Origin: Niallia sp052318935
GTDB lineage: Bacteria > Bacillota > Bacilli > Bacillales > Cytobacillaceae
Reading direction: 5' to 3' (one strand)
Assembly (NCBI GenBank): GCA_052318935.1
Contig: JBQRKO010000001.1
Length of the DNA stretch: 64,000 nt
Below, piece after piece: positions 33,300-42,825 of this stretch (position 1 is the stretch's first letter; every line of letters starts with the position of its first letter). The translations under genes were made by a program, and so were the position numbers. Under the pieces are notes generated by a model. The model worked only from the letters and a program-made list of their open reading frames with translations. It did no database searches and had not been told where the DNA came from.

Positions 33300-34720
33300 T
33301 TACGATGCTTTTTGTGACGGTTTTTTATTTATTTGCGGTTTATTTACCTGATTATAAAACAATACACCACTCAATAATAATAGTATACCGAATGTGAATG
33401 TTTTGAAATCAGCTGTTCCTGCAATAATTACCCATATAGAGTAGATCGTCGCAAGTCCACCAATGATGCCATCCGTCATTCTTTTTTTGTTTGATTCATA
33501 CGTTTCACCAGTAATGGTAAGTTTTAACTGAAATACAGATGCGATTAAATAAGGTACTAAATACGATAAGGTTGCGATATAAATAACAAAATCAAAAGCA
33601 GCGGAAATACTGTTTGAAATGGTAGAAAAAATAAAAATCTGGCCAAGTATATTTGTTATCGTTAAAGAAAAGGTTGGAATGCCTTTTTCATTTTCTTTTA
33701 AAAACGCAGGGATAAAGATTCCTTGTTTTGCAGCTTGAAACGGCACTTCTGTACTAAGCATAATCCAGCCTATTGTGGAACCGAATAAGCTGATTAAACC
33801 GACTGCGGCAAGTACTTTTCCTCCAACTGGCCCTATAACTGTTTCTATCGCATCAATTAATGGTTTTTGTGAAGAAACAAGGACGTCTTGACTTAAAATC
33901 CCCATTACTAGCGTGCTTATCCCAATATAAATGGCTAAAGCGATAAATAAGCCTAAAATAGTCGCTCGTTTTACATCAATTTTCTTTTTCGCTCTTGAAG
34001 CAAAAACAACTGCAGATTCCACACCAATAAATGCCCATAACGTGGTAATTGCTGCATTATTTATTTACCCAAAAAGACTAACAGTGTTTCCTTGATCATC
34101 TAATCTTGGTTCTATAAATGGCAATATATTGCTTTTTTGGAAAGCGAAGATTGCAACAATAATGAATAATAAGAAACCAGTAACCTTTGCAGCTGTTGCT
34201 ACAAAATTAAGTTTTCCTGCATTTTCAATTCCTCTTAAAATAAAGAAATGCGTACCCCATAATAACATCGAACAAACGGAAAAGGTTAATACATTGCCAA
34301 CCTTTAATGTAAAGGCCCCAACTGTACATACAACCGCTTCGCTCGTTAGTATTGGGAAAAAGGTAAAAGATAGCCTGCAAATGTTGTAATAATGGCAATA
34401 TTCCCTGCTAAATTACCAATCCAATATCCCCATGTAGCCATAAATCCTGCAAGCAAGGATTGTTTAGAGCCAGCTTTAAATAATTCTTTTGCATATATTT
34501 GTGATCCGCCAATTAAGTTAGGTTTTCTTCCTCCGAGATTTCCAAACACAAGAGCTGTTGTTAAAACACCCATTCCTGTTAGTAGCCATGCAGCAAGTAC
34601 ACCAGCTGGGCTTGCTACTTCCGATAAGGAACGAGGCAGCATAAAAATACCCGATCCGACCATATTACCGACTACAAGGGACGTTAATATTCCTAGTCCA
34701 AGTTTTCCTTTAGTATTCAT
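33300..34720 (-). pseudogene. APC-family basic amino-acid permease, disrupted
   Basis: Three pieces form one transporter of the ArcD/LysI-like basic amino-acid/polyamine antiporter family. Piece 1 starts at ATG 34720 after AAAGGAG, reads GLGILTSLVVGNMVGSGIFM and goes out of frame near TTTTTCCC at about 34355. Piece 2 (to 34065) is in a different frame and ends in TAA at 34065-34067. Piece 3 continues in the same frame as piece 2 (INNAAITTLWAFIGVES) to 33300. So there is one frameshift and one nonsense codon, the latter at a position where glutamine is expected (CAA to TAA). A lysine riboswitch upstream identifies lysine as the likely substrate. Confidence 0.85.
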
Positions 34721-34920
34721 GTTGATGTCTCCTTTTCTTTTCCTCTTGCTCAAAATAGGAGAACTTACTTTGAATCGAGTATCCTGGATTAACGAGTATT
34801 TTAGGATACTCGTTAAATCCTATTAATCTGTAAAAAATGATGATGAGCGTTTAATTGTTTCACTATATTTATTGTGTATTATCTAAAATAGAGTACCAGA
34901 ACTTGAATAAATGATCATAA

Positions 34921-35165
34921 AAAAACACACCACTTGTATGGTGCGAGCATATAAAACACCACCAGTTAAAAGGATAGTTCATCATAGTAATTCCTATGAC
35001 AGTCCTGTACCTATTCGTATACAGGCCCAGCTACATATTATCAGAGAATAATAGTGCTTCGGCGATTGTTCCTTTCTAAAGATATCTGCAAGTTCTCTGG
35101 TTCTCCATCTTTATACTAATAAAAATCGCGACCTCTACCTCATCTTGAGCTGATAAGGATTTTTG
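34921..35165 (-). promoter_or_regulatory. Lysine riboswitch (L box) with terminator
   Basis: Minus-strand consensus elements in order: GAGGTAGAGGTCGCG, AGTATAAAGATGGAGAACC, AAGGAACAATCGCCGAAGC, TAGCTGGGCCTG, ACAGGACTGTC. A terminator follows with CACCA pairing to TGGTG and a T7 run (34943-34921). It precedes the disrupted permease at 34720 by about 200 bp. Confidence 0.85.
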
Positions 35166-35428
35166 TTATCAAATTATATCTTTTACAATACGGAATATTT
35201 ATCAGGAAGTCAATCGAAAAAGTTATGATAGAAAAGTATTTCTAATTTTCTTAAAAATGATTAAATTGTGAAGTGAAGCCTTGTTTACTAGAATTTTGAA
35301 ACAAGGTTATAGTGATAGAGATAGATGGAAAGATTTTCTACTATATTAAAAAGTGGCTGCCAGCAAAGCAACCCACTTATCTTTTTACCAAAAGAAGGCG
35401 AGTACATTACTGGACAACCACTGACTTT

Positions 35429-36172
35429 TTATAAAGTTGTAATTATTGGTTTATCTTTTGTAATAATCACTGTATGTTCATATTGAGCGACGAAGCTTTT
35501 ATTTCTTGTAGAGAATGTCCAACCATCTTCTTTTTCATATACTTCTTCCGCATCTGTTGAAATAAATGGTTCAAACGCGATAACCATGCCTTCTTTTAAT
35601 AATTCATTATCCCAAGGGTCAAAGTAATTTAAGATATGGTTTGGTTTTTCATGCAAGGATGTTCCAATCCCATGACCAGTAAGGTTTTTAATTACTGTAA
35701 AACCATTTTTTTTCGCGGTATTAAAAACAAATTTTCCGATGCGATTTTTTTTGCCACCAGGTTTAAAACATTTTAATCCTTCTTCAAACGCTTCTTTTGC
35801 CACTTCACATAATTTCTCCAGATTCGGATCTCCATTTCCTACGACAAATGATTTGCCTGTATCTGCGAAATAACCGTTTTTACTAGCGGATACATCTATA
35901 TTGACTAAGTCCCCTTCCTGAATGACACGATTGCCTGGTATCCCATGTGCTACTTCATCATTCACAGATATGCACGTATATCCAGGAAAATCATACATAG
36001 ATTTTGGGGCAGAAACTGCTCCATTCTCTTCGAATAGTTTTCCAGCAAGTTCATCTAATTCTTTTGTTGTGATTCCCGGTACCGTTTTTGTACATAATTC
36101 GTCGCGAATCTTGCCGACAATTTTTCCAATTTCTATTAATCCATTTACATCTTGTTCATTTTTTACAATCAT
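35429..36172 (-). CDS. map: Type I methionine aminopeptidase
   Basis: The 247-residue metalloprotease of the M24 family has metal ligands in NIDVSASKNGYFADTG (two Asp), GHGIGTSLHEKP (His), AFEPFIST (Glu) and QYEHTVIIT (Glu). It removes the initiator methionine from new proteins. Sequence features (short N-terminus, ISVNDEVAHGIPG) fit the second, YflG-type Bacillus enzyme rather than the ribosomal-operon copy. GAGAGAAAG precedes ATG 36172. Single gene. Confidence 0.93.
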   Translation of the reverse strand: MIVKNEQDVNGLIEIGKIVGKIRDELCTKTVPGITTKELDELAGKLFEENGAVSAPKSMYDFPGYTCISVNDEVAHGIPGNRVIQEGDLVNIDVSASKNGYFADTGKSFVVGNGDPNLEKLCEVAKEAFEEGLKCFKPGGKKNRIGKFVFNTAKKNGFTVIKNLTGHGIGTSLHEKPNHILNYFDPWDNELLKEGMVIAFEPFISTDAEEVYEKEDGWTFSTRNKSFVAQYEHTVIITKDKPIITTL

Positions 36173-36296
36173 TTTCTTTCTCTCCGTTCATTTCTTGTTA
36201 CGTAATTGTATATTCATTTCCTCTAAATAGGACGGTTATTATTATACGCTAACATTCTATAATAGTAAAAGGAATCCATGTTATAAAAAAGAAAAG

Positions 36297-36343
36297 GGCT
36301 GGCATCTTCCAATAGGAATTTGCCAATTGGAAAGATGTCAGCC
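36297..36343. terminator. Large terminator hairpin
   Basis: GGCTGGCATCTTCCAAT pairs, with two mismatches, to the strand ending at 36343 (ATTGGAAAGATGTCAGCC) across 11 nt. It lies after the small spore-type gene ending at 36352. Confidence 0.7.
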
Positions 36344-36351
36344 ACACTCTT

Positions 36352-36528
36352 TTACTTTTTATATTCGCCATTGTTTTTCGATGCTTTTTCTTTTTTTGCT
36401 TTATCGTGATGAATTTTATTCGTTGCTGCACTGCCGATTTCATGAGCGAATTCTTCATTTAATACTGCAGAATCAAAGCCTTTTTTATTTTTTTGTTGAG
36501 GATCATTTTTTTTATTTTTCTTTGCCAT
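36352..36528 (-). CDS. Small spore-type basic protein (SASP-like)
   Basis: The start at ATG 36528 (MAKKNKKNDPQQKNKKGFDS) follows AAAGGAGG at 8 nt; the frame to 36552 is unsupported. The 58-residue Lys-rich protein contains NEEFAHEIGSAATNK, similar to the (T/E)EFASE germination-protease site of gamma-type small acid-soluble spore proteins. A sigma-G-like promoter lies at 36556-36586. Spore location is therefore inferred from two independent hints. Exact family not assigned. Confidence 0.6.
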   Translation of the reverse strand: MAKKNKKNDPQQKNKKGFDSAVLNEEFAHEIGSAATNKIHHDKAKKEKASKNNGEYKK

Positions 36529-36555
36529 TTTAATAACCTCCTTTATCATCATCCT

Positions 36556-36586
36556 TAGTATGATTGGAAGGTATTATTTTTATTCT
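36556..36586 (-). promoter_or_regulatory. Sigma-G-like promoter
   Basis: On the minus strand AGAATA (36586-36581) and CATACTA (36562-36556) are 18 bp apart, close to the forespore sigma-G consensus TGAATA and CATACTA. It is directly upstream of the small spore-type gene. Confidence 0.5.
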
Positions 36587-36606
36587 TACTTCGAAATTGC
36601 ATTACT

Positions 36607-38529
36607 TTAATTCAGGCATCTATTATCAATAGACCACTTTAGATTAGCGATAAAATCATTCAGTTTCTCTTCTTTAGATTCTTTTTGCCCAAATTGTCGA
36701 ACATGAACCGATTGATTTTTTTGTTCATTATCCCCAACAACGATAATGAATGGAACCTTTTTCATTTGGGCTTCTCTTATTTTATAGCCGAGTTTCTCTT
36801 CTCTTACATCCAGTTCCACTCTTATTTCTTCTTGTTTTAATCGTTTTGTAATCTCTTCTACGTATTCTTTATGAACTTCGTTGGATACTGGTATCACTTT
36901 TACTTGAACTGGTGCCAACCAAACAGGGAATGCCCCGCCAAAATGTTCAATTAAAATACCAAGGAAGCGATCAATTGACCCAAAGACAGCACGATGAATC
37001 ACCACTGGTCGGACTTTATTGTTCTGTTCATCGATATAAGTTAAATCAAATTTTTCTGGCATTTGAAAGTCTAATTGCACTGTAGCGCATTGATGACTTC
37101 TTTTCAGTGCATCTTTAATATGAATATCAATTTTTGGTCCGTAAAATGCTCCGTCTCCTTCATTAATGGAATAGTTATAACCTAATTTTTTCAAAACATT
37201 TTTTAAAGCGTCTTCAGCTTGATCCCATAATGCACCACTTCCCATATAGTCAGCAGGTCTAGTAGAAAGCTCTATTTCATAGTCAAATCCAAATGTTTGA
37301 TACACATAATCGATTAATTTTAAAGCGGATGTAATTTCCGCTTCTATTTGGTTAGGTGTAACAAAGATGTGTGCATCGTCTTGGCAGAATGTACGAACAC
37401 GCAGCATGCCGTTTAACGCACCACTGAATTCATGGCGGTGAACTTGACCAAACTCAGCCATACGAATCGGAAGGTCACGATAGGAATGCAGCTTATCTTT
37501 AAAAATAAGCATATGTCCAGGACAGTTCATCGGTTTTAAGGCAAAACGCTGATCGTCTACATCCGAAAAGTACATATTATCTTTATAGTGATCCCAATGG
37601 CCAGAGCGCTCCCACAACCTTTGGTTCATCATCATTGGTGTACGAACTTCCTTATAGTCAAAGGAATTCTGAAGATTTCTTAAAAAAGACTCAAGTTCAT
37701 TGCGAATAAGCTGGCCGTTTGCTAAATAAAATGGCATGCCAGGTGCTTCTTCCGAAAACATAAACAATTCTAATTCATTTCCAAGTTTTCGATGATTTCT
37801 TTTTTGTGCTTCCTCTACAAAATGAAAATATTCATCTAATTCTTCCTTTGAAGCAAATGCCACACCATAAATACGCTGAAGTACTTTATTATTGCTATCA
37901 CCGCGCCAATAAGCGCCGGAAACATGTGTTAATTTAAATGCTTTAATAGCCTTAGTTGCCGGCAAATGTGGACCTCGACATAAGTCAAAAAACTCCCCTT
38001 GGCGATACACTGTCACCACTTGATCCACTGGAATTGCTTCTAACAGTTCTAATTTTAAAGGATCGTGAGCAAAGATTTCTTTTGCTCGATCACGAGAAAC
38101 TTCTTCCCGTTTTACTTCCAGATTTTCTGAAATAATGTGATTCATTTCGTTTTCAATTTGTTCTAGGTCATTTATTGTGAGCGTTTCTTTTAAATCAAAA
38201 TCATAATAAAAACCATTTTCGATCACAGGTCCTATTCCTAAATGCACGTCTCCATATAAACGTTTGACTGCTTGAGCGAGTACGTGTGCAGTTGTATGTC
38301 TCATAATTTCTATTCCTTCTGAAGTATGAAGGTCGTATAACTTAATCTCAGCATTTTCCATAATGCAGCGTGTCAAATCATACAATGATCCATTTACCAT
38401 GCCAGCAACAGATTTCTTTTTTAAACTTGGACTAATCGACTGGGCAATTTCCTCTAAGCAAATGCCTTTCTCATACTTCTTTTCTTTTCCATCTGGAAAT
38501 TTCATCACAACTTCTTTTTGATTCATCAT
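36607..38529 (-). CDS. thrS: Threonyl-tRNA synthetase (thrZ-like)
   Basis: The 640-residue class II synthetase has the N-terminal TGS domain, the editing domain with HxxxH (RHTTAHVLAQAVKRLY) and motif 2/3 core residues including RPMNCPGH-type KPMNCPGHMLIFK, then the anticodon-binding C-domain. ATG 38529 or the next ATG follows AGGAGTGTTGC. It charges tRNA-Thr. Two T-box leaders upstream make it resemble the inducible B. subtilis thrZ rather than housekeeping thrS. Confidence 0.95.
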   Translation of the reverse strand: MMNQKEVVMKFPDGKEKKYEKGICLEEIAQSISPSLKKKSVAGMVNGSLYDLTRCIMENAEIKLYDLHTSEGIEIMRHTTAHVLAQAVKRLYGDVHLGIGPVIENGFYYDFDLKETLTINDLEQIENEMNHIISENLEVKREEVSRDRAKEIFAHDPLKLELLEAIPVDQVVTVYRQGEFFDLCRGPHLPATKAIKAFKLTHVSGAYWRGDSNNKVLQRIYGVAFASKEELDEYFHFVEEAQKRNHRKLGNELELFMFSEEAPGMPFYLANGQLIRNELESFLRNLQNSFDYKEVRTPMMMNQRLWERSGHWDHYKDNMYFSDVDDQRFALKPMNCPGHMLIFKDKLHSYRDLPIRMAEFGQVHRHEFSGALNGMLRVRTFCQDDAHIFVTPNQIEAEITSALKLIDYVYQTFGFDYEIELSTRPADYMGSGALWDQAEDALKNVLKKLGYNYSINEGDGAFYGPKIDIHIKDALKRSHQCATVQLDFQMPEKFDLTYIDEQNNKVRPVVIHRAVFGSIDRFLGILIEHFGGAFPVWLAPVQVKVIPVSNEVHKEYVEEITKRLKQEEIRVELDVREEKLGYKIREAQMKKVPFIIVVGDNEQKNQSVHVRQFGQKESKEEKLNDFIANLKWSIDNRCLN

Positions 38530-38559
38530 GCAACACTCCTAGTTTTTTGAAAATAAAAA

Positions 38560-38890
38560 ACACACGCATCCCTAAAAAAGGGACGAGCGTGTGTCTTTTA
38601 CCCGTGGTTCCACCCAGCTTTCCATCATATAAGAAAAGTGGAAGCGGCTTGTTTAGCCCTGAAGCTAGACATCCATCTAACTTCATAACTTAAAAAAATC
38701 CATACTTATCCTATAAAAATAATGGCTTCATTAACGCTTTATCGCAGCTATTACGGTATAGAATACTATTAGTTCCTCCATACATGCTCCAAGGTGGTAA
38801 GTCATTCTTTCGTGTTAGGGATTTTCCAGCCTGCCTCCCCTCTCTGTAAACCGTTAAGAAAAACTCATGTCCTTTTCATTGCAGTTATTT
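38560..38890 (-). promoter_or_regulatory. T-box leader, proximal copy
   Basis: On the minus strand it carries the T-box sequence TGGAACCACG (complement of 38603-38612) and ends in a terminator with ACACACGC and GCGTGTGT arms plus a T-run (about 38600-38566). It responds to uncharged tRNA-Thr and controls thrS directly. Confidence 0.88.
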
Positions 38891-38904
38891 ATTTAAGTTA
38901 AAAA

Positions 38905-39235
38905 TAAAAAAACACACATTCATCCCTAAAAAAGGGACGAGTGTGTGTTAGCTCGTGGTTCCACCCAAGTTCCCATCAAATAAGAAAAGCGGAAGCGGCT
39001 TGTTTAGCCCTGAAGCTAGACATCAATCTAACTTAAAAAAATTTACACTTATCTTATGAAAATGATGGCTCGTTTTGCTGTATCGTAGCAGCTACGGTAT
39101 TGACTACTATTATTTCACCAATACTGCTCCAAGGTGGTAAGTCATTCTGTCGTGTTAGGAAGTTTCCAGCCTTACCTTCCCTCTCTGTAAACCGTCAAGA
39201 AAAACTCATGTCCTTATCATCGCATCTTTTAACAT
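38905..39235 (-). promoter_or_regulatory. T-box leader, distal copy
   Basis: A second leader, near-identical along most of its length to the proximal one, with TGGAACCACG at the complement of 38954-38963 and its own terminator (about 38950-38911). Tandem T-boxes sharpen the response to threonine starvation. Confidence 0.87.
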
Positions 39236-39299
39236 TTCCATTATTGTATAAAATTATCAATTATTTGTAAAGGTTAAAAGAGAAAAATGGTGTAAACAA

Positions 39300-40478
39300 T
39301 TATTCTTTATTGTTTTTCTGTTGTTGAAATTCTTTTTTTATTTGCTGAAGTAGCTCTTTGTTTGTTAATACTTCATAACCTGTTAACGCCATTGATTTGG
39401 CGCCAAGTATCATTGCTTCTCTCGCTTGGTCTGTCATGGCAGCTTCCCTGAATTCATGGGTATGGCATGCATAGTTTTCGTTACATATTTTTACATAAGG
39501 ATGAATAGCTGGCACAACTTGACTTATATTTCCCATATCTAAAGATCCGGATCCATCGCGTTGCGCGGATATTTCTTCTTCATTTACCCCTAAAGCAATT
39601 AATACTTCCGTAAATGCTTCTGATAAAGCGTTATTTGTCATCATATCATCATAAGAGAACTCATAATTGGAAATAGTAACCTCGGCCCCTGTCTGCATGG
39701 CAGCACCTTCTGCACATTTTTTCACTTTTTCCACTAATTCATTTACATAGTCTCTTTTCCCAGCACGTACATAAAATTGAGCAACAGCATAATCAGGTAC
39801 AACATTGGCAGCTTTACCACCTTCTGTGATAATTCCATGTATACGTGCATCTGATTTAATATGCTGGCGAAGGGCATTGATACTGTTAAATGTTTGAATC
39901 ACAGCATCCAGTGCATTTATGCCTAAATGGGGACTTGCAGCTGCATGGGCAGACTTGCCAAAAAACTCAAACTGAATCGCATCCATAGCCAAAGAAGTAC
40001 CGCTTTTTATATAGCTATGTAATGGATGAACCATCATTGCAACATCTAATTCAGAAAAAATCCCAGCTTCCGCCATCGTGACTTTTCCACCTTTAGTTTC
40101 TTCTGCTGGTGTTCCATAAACAATGATCTTCCCACCAGTTTCATGTAACACTTTGCTAAGTCCAATTCCAGCCGCCACGCCCATTGTGCCGATTAAATGA
40201 TGGCCACAAGCGTGACCAACCTCAGGCAATGCATCGTATTCTGCCATAAATCCAATAACAGGACCTTCTTTCCCGCTATCGAATGTAGCCGTAAAAGCAG
40301 TAGCTAAACCACAAGTGCCTGTTTCTACTCTAAAATCATGCTTTTTTAAAGTGTCTGTTAAAATGGCACATGCTTTAAATTCTTCGTGACCTAATTCAGG
40401 ATTTTCACCAATGTATGTACTGATTTCACAAAAATCATGTTTATTTTGTTCAATTGCTTCTATGATGTTGTTTTTCAC
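39300..40478 (-). CDS. M20 family amidohydrolase (N-acyl-amino-acid type)
   Basis: GTG 40478 (MKNNIIEAIEQNKHDFCEIS) is preferred, behind AAAGGCG; the frame to 40586 has no site. The 392-residue M20 metallopeptidase has GFMAEYDALPEVGHACGHHLIGTM (metal ligands), EETKGGK and FFGKSAHAAASPH of the dimerisation domain, and an ending of the AbgB/amidohydrolase subgroup. Substrates may be p-aminobenzoyl-glutamate or N-acyl amino acids; not determinable. It is separated from speD upstream by a terminator. Confidence 0.85.
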   Translation of the reverse strand: MKNNIIEAIEQNKHDFCEISTYIGENPELGHEEFKACAILTDTLKKHDFRVETGTCGLATAFTATFDSGKEGPVIGFMAEYDALPEVGHACGHHLIGTMGVAAGIGLSKVLHETGGKIIVYGTPAEETKGGKVTMAEAGIFSELDVAMMVHPLHSYIKSGTSLAMDAIQFEFFGKSAHAAASPHLGINALDAVIQTFNSINALRQHIKSDARIHGIITEGGKAANVVPDYAVAQFYVRAGKRDYVNELVEKVKKCAEGAAMQTGAEVTISNYEFSYDDMMTNNALSEAFTEVLIALGVNEEEISAQRDGSGSLDMGNISQVVPAIHPYVKICNENYACHTHEFREAAMTDQAREAMILGAKSMALTGYEVLTNKELLQQIKKEFQQQKNNKE

Positions 40479-40566
40479 AAGTATCCAACGCCTTTCTATT
40501 ATTCTACTAAAATAGTTTAACAAATGAATGAAAAAAAGAATAGAAGGAGTCGACTTCAATAAACAT

Positions 40567-40603
40567 AAAGAGAGCAAATTTGACATAGAATTAACGCTCT
40601 CTT
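40567..40603 (-). terminator. Terminator of speD
   Basis: AAAGAGAGC pairs with GCTCTCTTT, 8 bp past the speD stop. Confidence 0.7.
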
Positions 40604-40610
40604 TATTTTG

Positions 40611-41420
40611 TTAACCGAGTATATTTTTCCCATAAAAAATTTCATTCATTTCCATCGTTAACTTTTCTGTAATGGAAGCTTGTTCAGCAGCCGATAATTC
40701 ACTTACTTGATATTCAAATAAATAATTATTTAAATCAAATTTTTTTAACTTGCATTTCGTGTGAAAAATATTTTCTTGATAAATATTTGCATCTATCATA
40801 TCAAAGACTTTTTTTATATCGTTCGGAATATAATTTTGAATGGAGTTTATGTCGTGATCGATGAACAGCTTATGACCATGTATATCCCGTGTAAATCCTC
40901 TTACACGGTAATCGATGATCATAATATCTGTATCAAAAGAATGAATTAAATAATTTAACGCTTTTAATGGAGAGATTTCTCCGCATGTAGATACGTCAAT
41001 ATCTGCCCGGAATGTACTAATCCCCTCATCTGGGTGATATTCTGGATATGTATGAACAGTAATATGGCTTTTATCAAGATGCATGACAACCGTACCGGGA
41101 AGTGGACCAGGAGATTCTTCAAAAACATCTTTTGGTGCTTCTGCAACAGGCCCTTCTGCCACAAGTAAGGTAACGCTGGCTCCTTGTGGTTCATAATCTT
41201 GTTTCGCAATATTAAGGACATGTGCCCCAATAATATCGGAAACATCTTTTAATATATTCGTTAACCGATCGGCATTATACTGTTCGTCAATGTACTTTAA
41301 ATAAGCTTCTCGTTCTTTTTTTGTCTTTGTATAACAAATATCATACATATTAAAGCTTAAGGACTTCGTTAAATTATTAAACCCATGTAATTCAATTCGT
41401 TGTTGCGGTGTTAAATTCAA
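40611..41420 (-). CDS. speD: S-adenosylmethionine decarboxylase proenzyme, class 1A
   Basis: The 269-residue protein matches the enterobacterial-type SpeD: HLDKSHITVHTYPEYHP with the self-cleavage site K117-S118 that yields the pyruvoyl cofactor, FRADIDVSTCGEISPLKALNYLIH, and IDYRVRGFTRDIHGHKLFIDHDINSIQNY (in part). It makes decarboxylated SAM for spermidine synthesis. Class 1A is longer than the ~126-residue class 1B SpeD of B. subtilis. GGGGGAGAG precedes the ATG. No speE is adjacent. Confidence 0.93.
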   Translation of the reverse strand: MNLTPQQRIELHGFNNLTKSLSFNMYDICYTKTKKEREAYLKYIDEQYNADRLTNILKDVSDIIGAHVLNIAKQDYEPQGASVTLLVAEGPVAEAPKDVFEESPGPLPGTVVMHLDKSHITVHTYPEYHPDEGISTFRADIDVSTCGEISPLKALNYLIHSFDTDIMIIDYRVRGFTRDIHGHKLFIDHDINSIQNYIPNDIKKVFDMIDANIYQENIFHTKCKLKKFDLNNYLFEYQVSELSAAEQASITEKLTMEMNEIFYGKNILG

Positions 41421-41521
41421 AACGACTCTCCCCCTGTTCCTTTAAATGACAGTTCAAATTTATCTTACCCTGCTAAGAAAATTTTAAACAAAGGCTGTTT
41501 TCGTATAGATAGTGCTTTTAA

Positions 41522-41645
41522 ACTCGCAGCCTGAATACACTTCGCTTTCCGTGGGCGAGCGTCGAGCCTCCTCGTCGCATACGCTCCTGTGGGGTCTCGT
41601 CTTTCTCGCATTCCCACAGGAGTCTTCGTGTATTCAGTCTGCTGA
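41522..41645. repeat. GC-rich dispersed intergenic repeat
   Basis: A ~107-bp GC-rich unit is bounded by 10-bp inverted ends CTGAATACAC (41531-41540) and GTGTATTCAG (41628-41637). The CTTCGCTTTCCGTGGGCG and CCCACAGGAGTCTTCGTG pieces are familiar from many Bacillus intergenic regions. No ORF. Origin and function unknown; probably a non-autonomous repeat. Confidence 0.65.
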
Positions 41646-41706
41646 GTACTTCTTTTCCCATTTTTTTACGTAAAAAACAACAAACTTTGAGAAAACAGCC
41701 TAAACA

Positions 41707-41738
41707 AAAAAAGGATTACCCATATGAGTATCCCTTTT
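41707..41738 (-). terminator. Terminator of glsA
   Basis: AAAAAGGATTACC pairs imperfectly with GAGTATCCCTTTT, with a T-run on the minus strand, about 40 bp after the glsA stop. Confidence 0.55.
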
Positions 41739-41779
41739 AAAAAAGTGGATTCTTTCATATAAGATAATCCTATGCCTAA

Positions 41780-42709
41780 TTAAAACATGCTTAATGAATA
41801 TTTTTCTGCCAGCATTTCTAATAATTTTAAACCTGCAACACTATTTCCTTTATCGTCAAGTGCAGGTCCCGAAATACCGATGCCAAAACGGTTTGGAACT
41901 GCACCTAATATTCCGCCGGACACACCACTTTTTGCTGGAATGCCAACACGGACCGCAAACTCGCCTGAAGCATTATACATGCCGCAAGTTACCATAAACG
42001 TTTTACAAATACGGGCTACATATGCAGGCATAATTCTTTTTTCTGTAATTGGATCGATGCCATCTAAAGCAAAAACGATGCCAATTCTTGCTAAATCTAA
42101 ACAATTCACTTCAATTGCACATTGTTTTGTATATAAATCTAATAGCTCTTCTACATTTTCATCAATGATGCCGTGCTGCTTCATAAAATAACATAAAGAT
42201 CTATTTAAATGGGATGTTTCAAACTCAGATTGTGCTACTTCTTCTGAATAGTGGATCTCTTTATTCCCTGATAATAATTGAACAAAAGATAAAATGCTTG
42301 ATAATCTTTCTTCAACAGAGTTCCCTTTAATCATATGGGTAACCGCAAGAGCACCAGCATTGATCATTGGATTAAGCGGTTTTGATGGTTTGCTCATCTC
42401 CAGTTTCACAATAGAATTAAATGGGTCTCCTGTAGGTTCATAGCCAACTTTGCTGAAAACAAACTCTTCCCCGCGCTGAATTAATGCAAGAGCAAGAGTT
42501 AACACTTTTGAAATACTTTGAAGCGTGATTTTTTCTTCTATATCCCCTGCAGAGACATAATTGCCATCTGGAGAATAAATGGCAATCGATAATTCATCAC
42601 CATTTGCTTTACTTAATGCCGGAATATAATCTGCGACTTTCCCCATTGTTGTGTATTGTTTTGCTTCCTTTAAAAATGTTTCTAATTCTTTACTTGTTTG
42701 ACAAGGCAT
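41780..42709 (-). CDS. glsA: Glutaminase A
   Basis: The 309-residue beta-lactamase-fold glutaminase has the catalytic Ser-x2-Lys in QSISKVLTLAL, the GDPFNSIVKLE and PLNPMINAGALAV segments and C-terminal KSGVSGGILGAVPNRFGIGISGPAL (in part), all hallmarks of GlsA. It hydrolyses glutamine to glutamate and ammonia. Bacillus glutaminases of this type are often induced by glutamine through GlnL/K systems; no such genes are in view. Single gene. Confidence 0.94.
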   Translation of the reverse strand: MPCQTSKELETFLKEAKQYTTMGKVADYIPALSKANGDELSIAIYSPDGNYVSAGDIEEKITLQSISKVLTLALALIQRGEEFVFSKVGYEPTGDPFNSIVKLEMSKPSKPLNPMINAGALAVTHMIKGNSVEERLSSILSFVQLLSGNKEIHYSEEVAQSEFETSHLNRSLCYFMKQHGIIDENVEELLDLYTKQCAIEVNCLDLARIGIVFALDGIDPITEKRIMPAYVARICKTFMVTCGMYNASGEFAVRVGIPAKSGVSGGILGAVPNRFGIGISGPALDDKGNSVAGLKLLEMLAEKYSLSMF

Positions 42710-42825
42710 CTTTTGCTCACCAACTTTTTTAATATTGTCTTGTTTGACCAGAAAAATAAATATGTAATACGTTATTTATTTTCCTATAACAGATGGATAA
42801 TTTCAATTAAGAACTAGCATTTAGA

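Noticed and set aside
38471..38686. 71-residue ORF overlapping the thrS start and T-box
   Set aside because: It lies over the terminator and T-box of the thrS leader; the RNA element explains the sequence.
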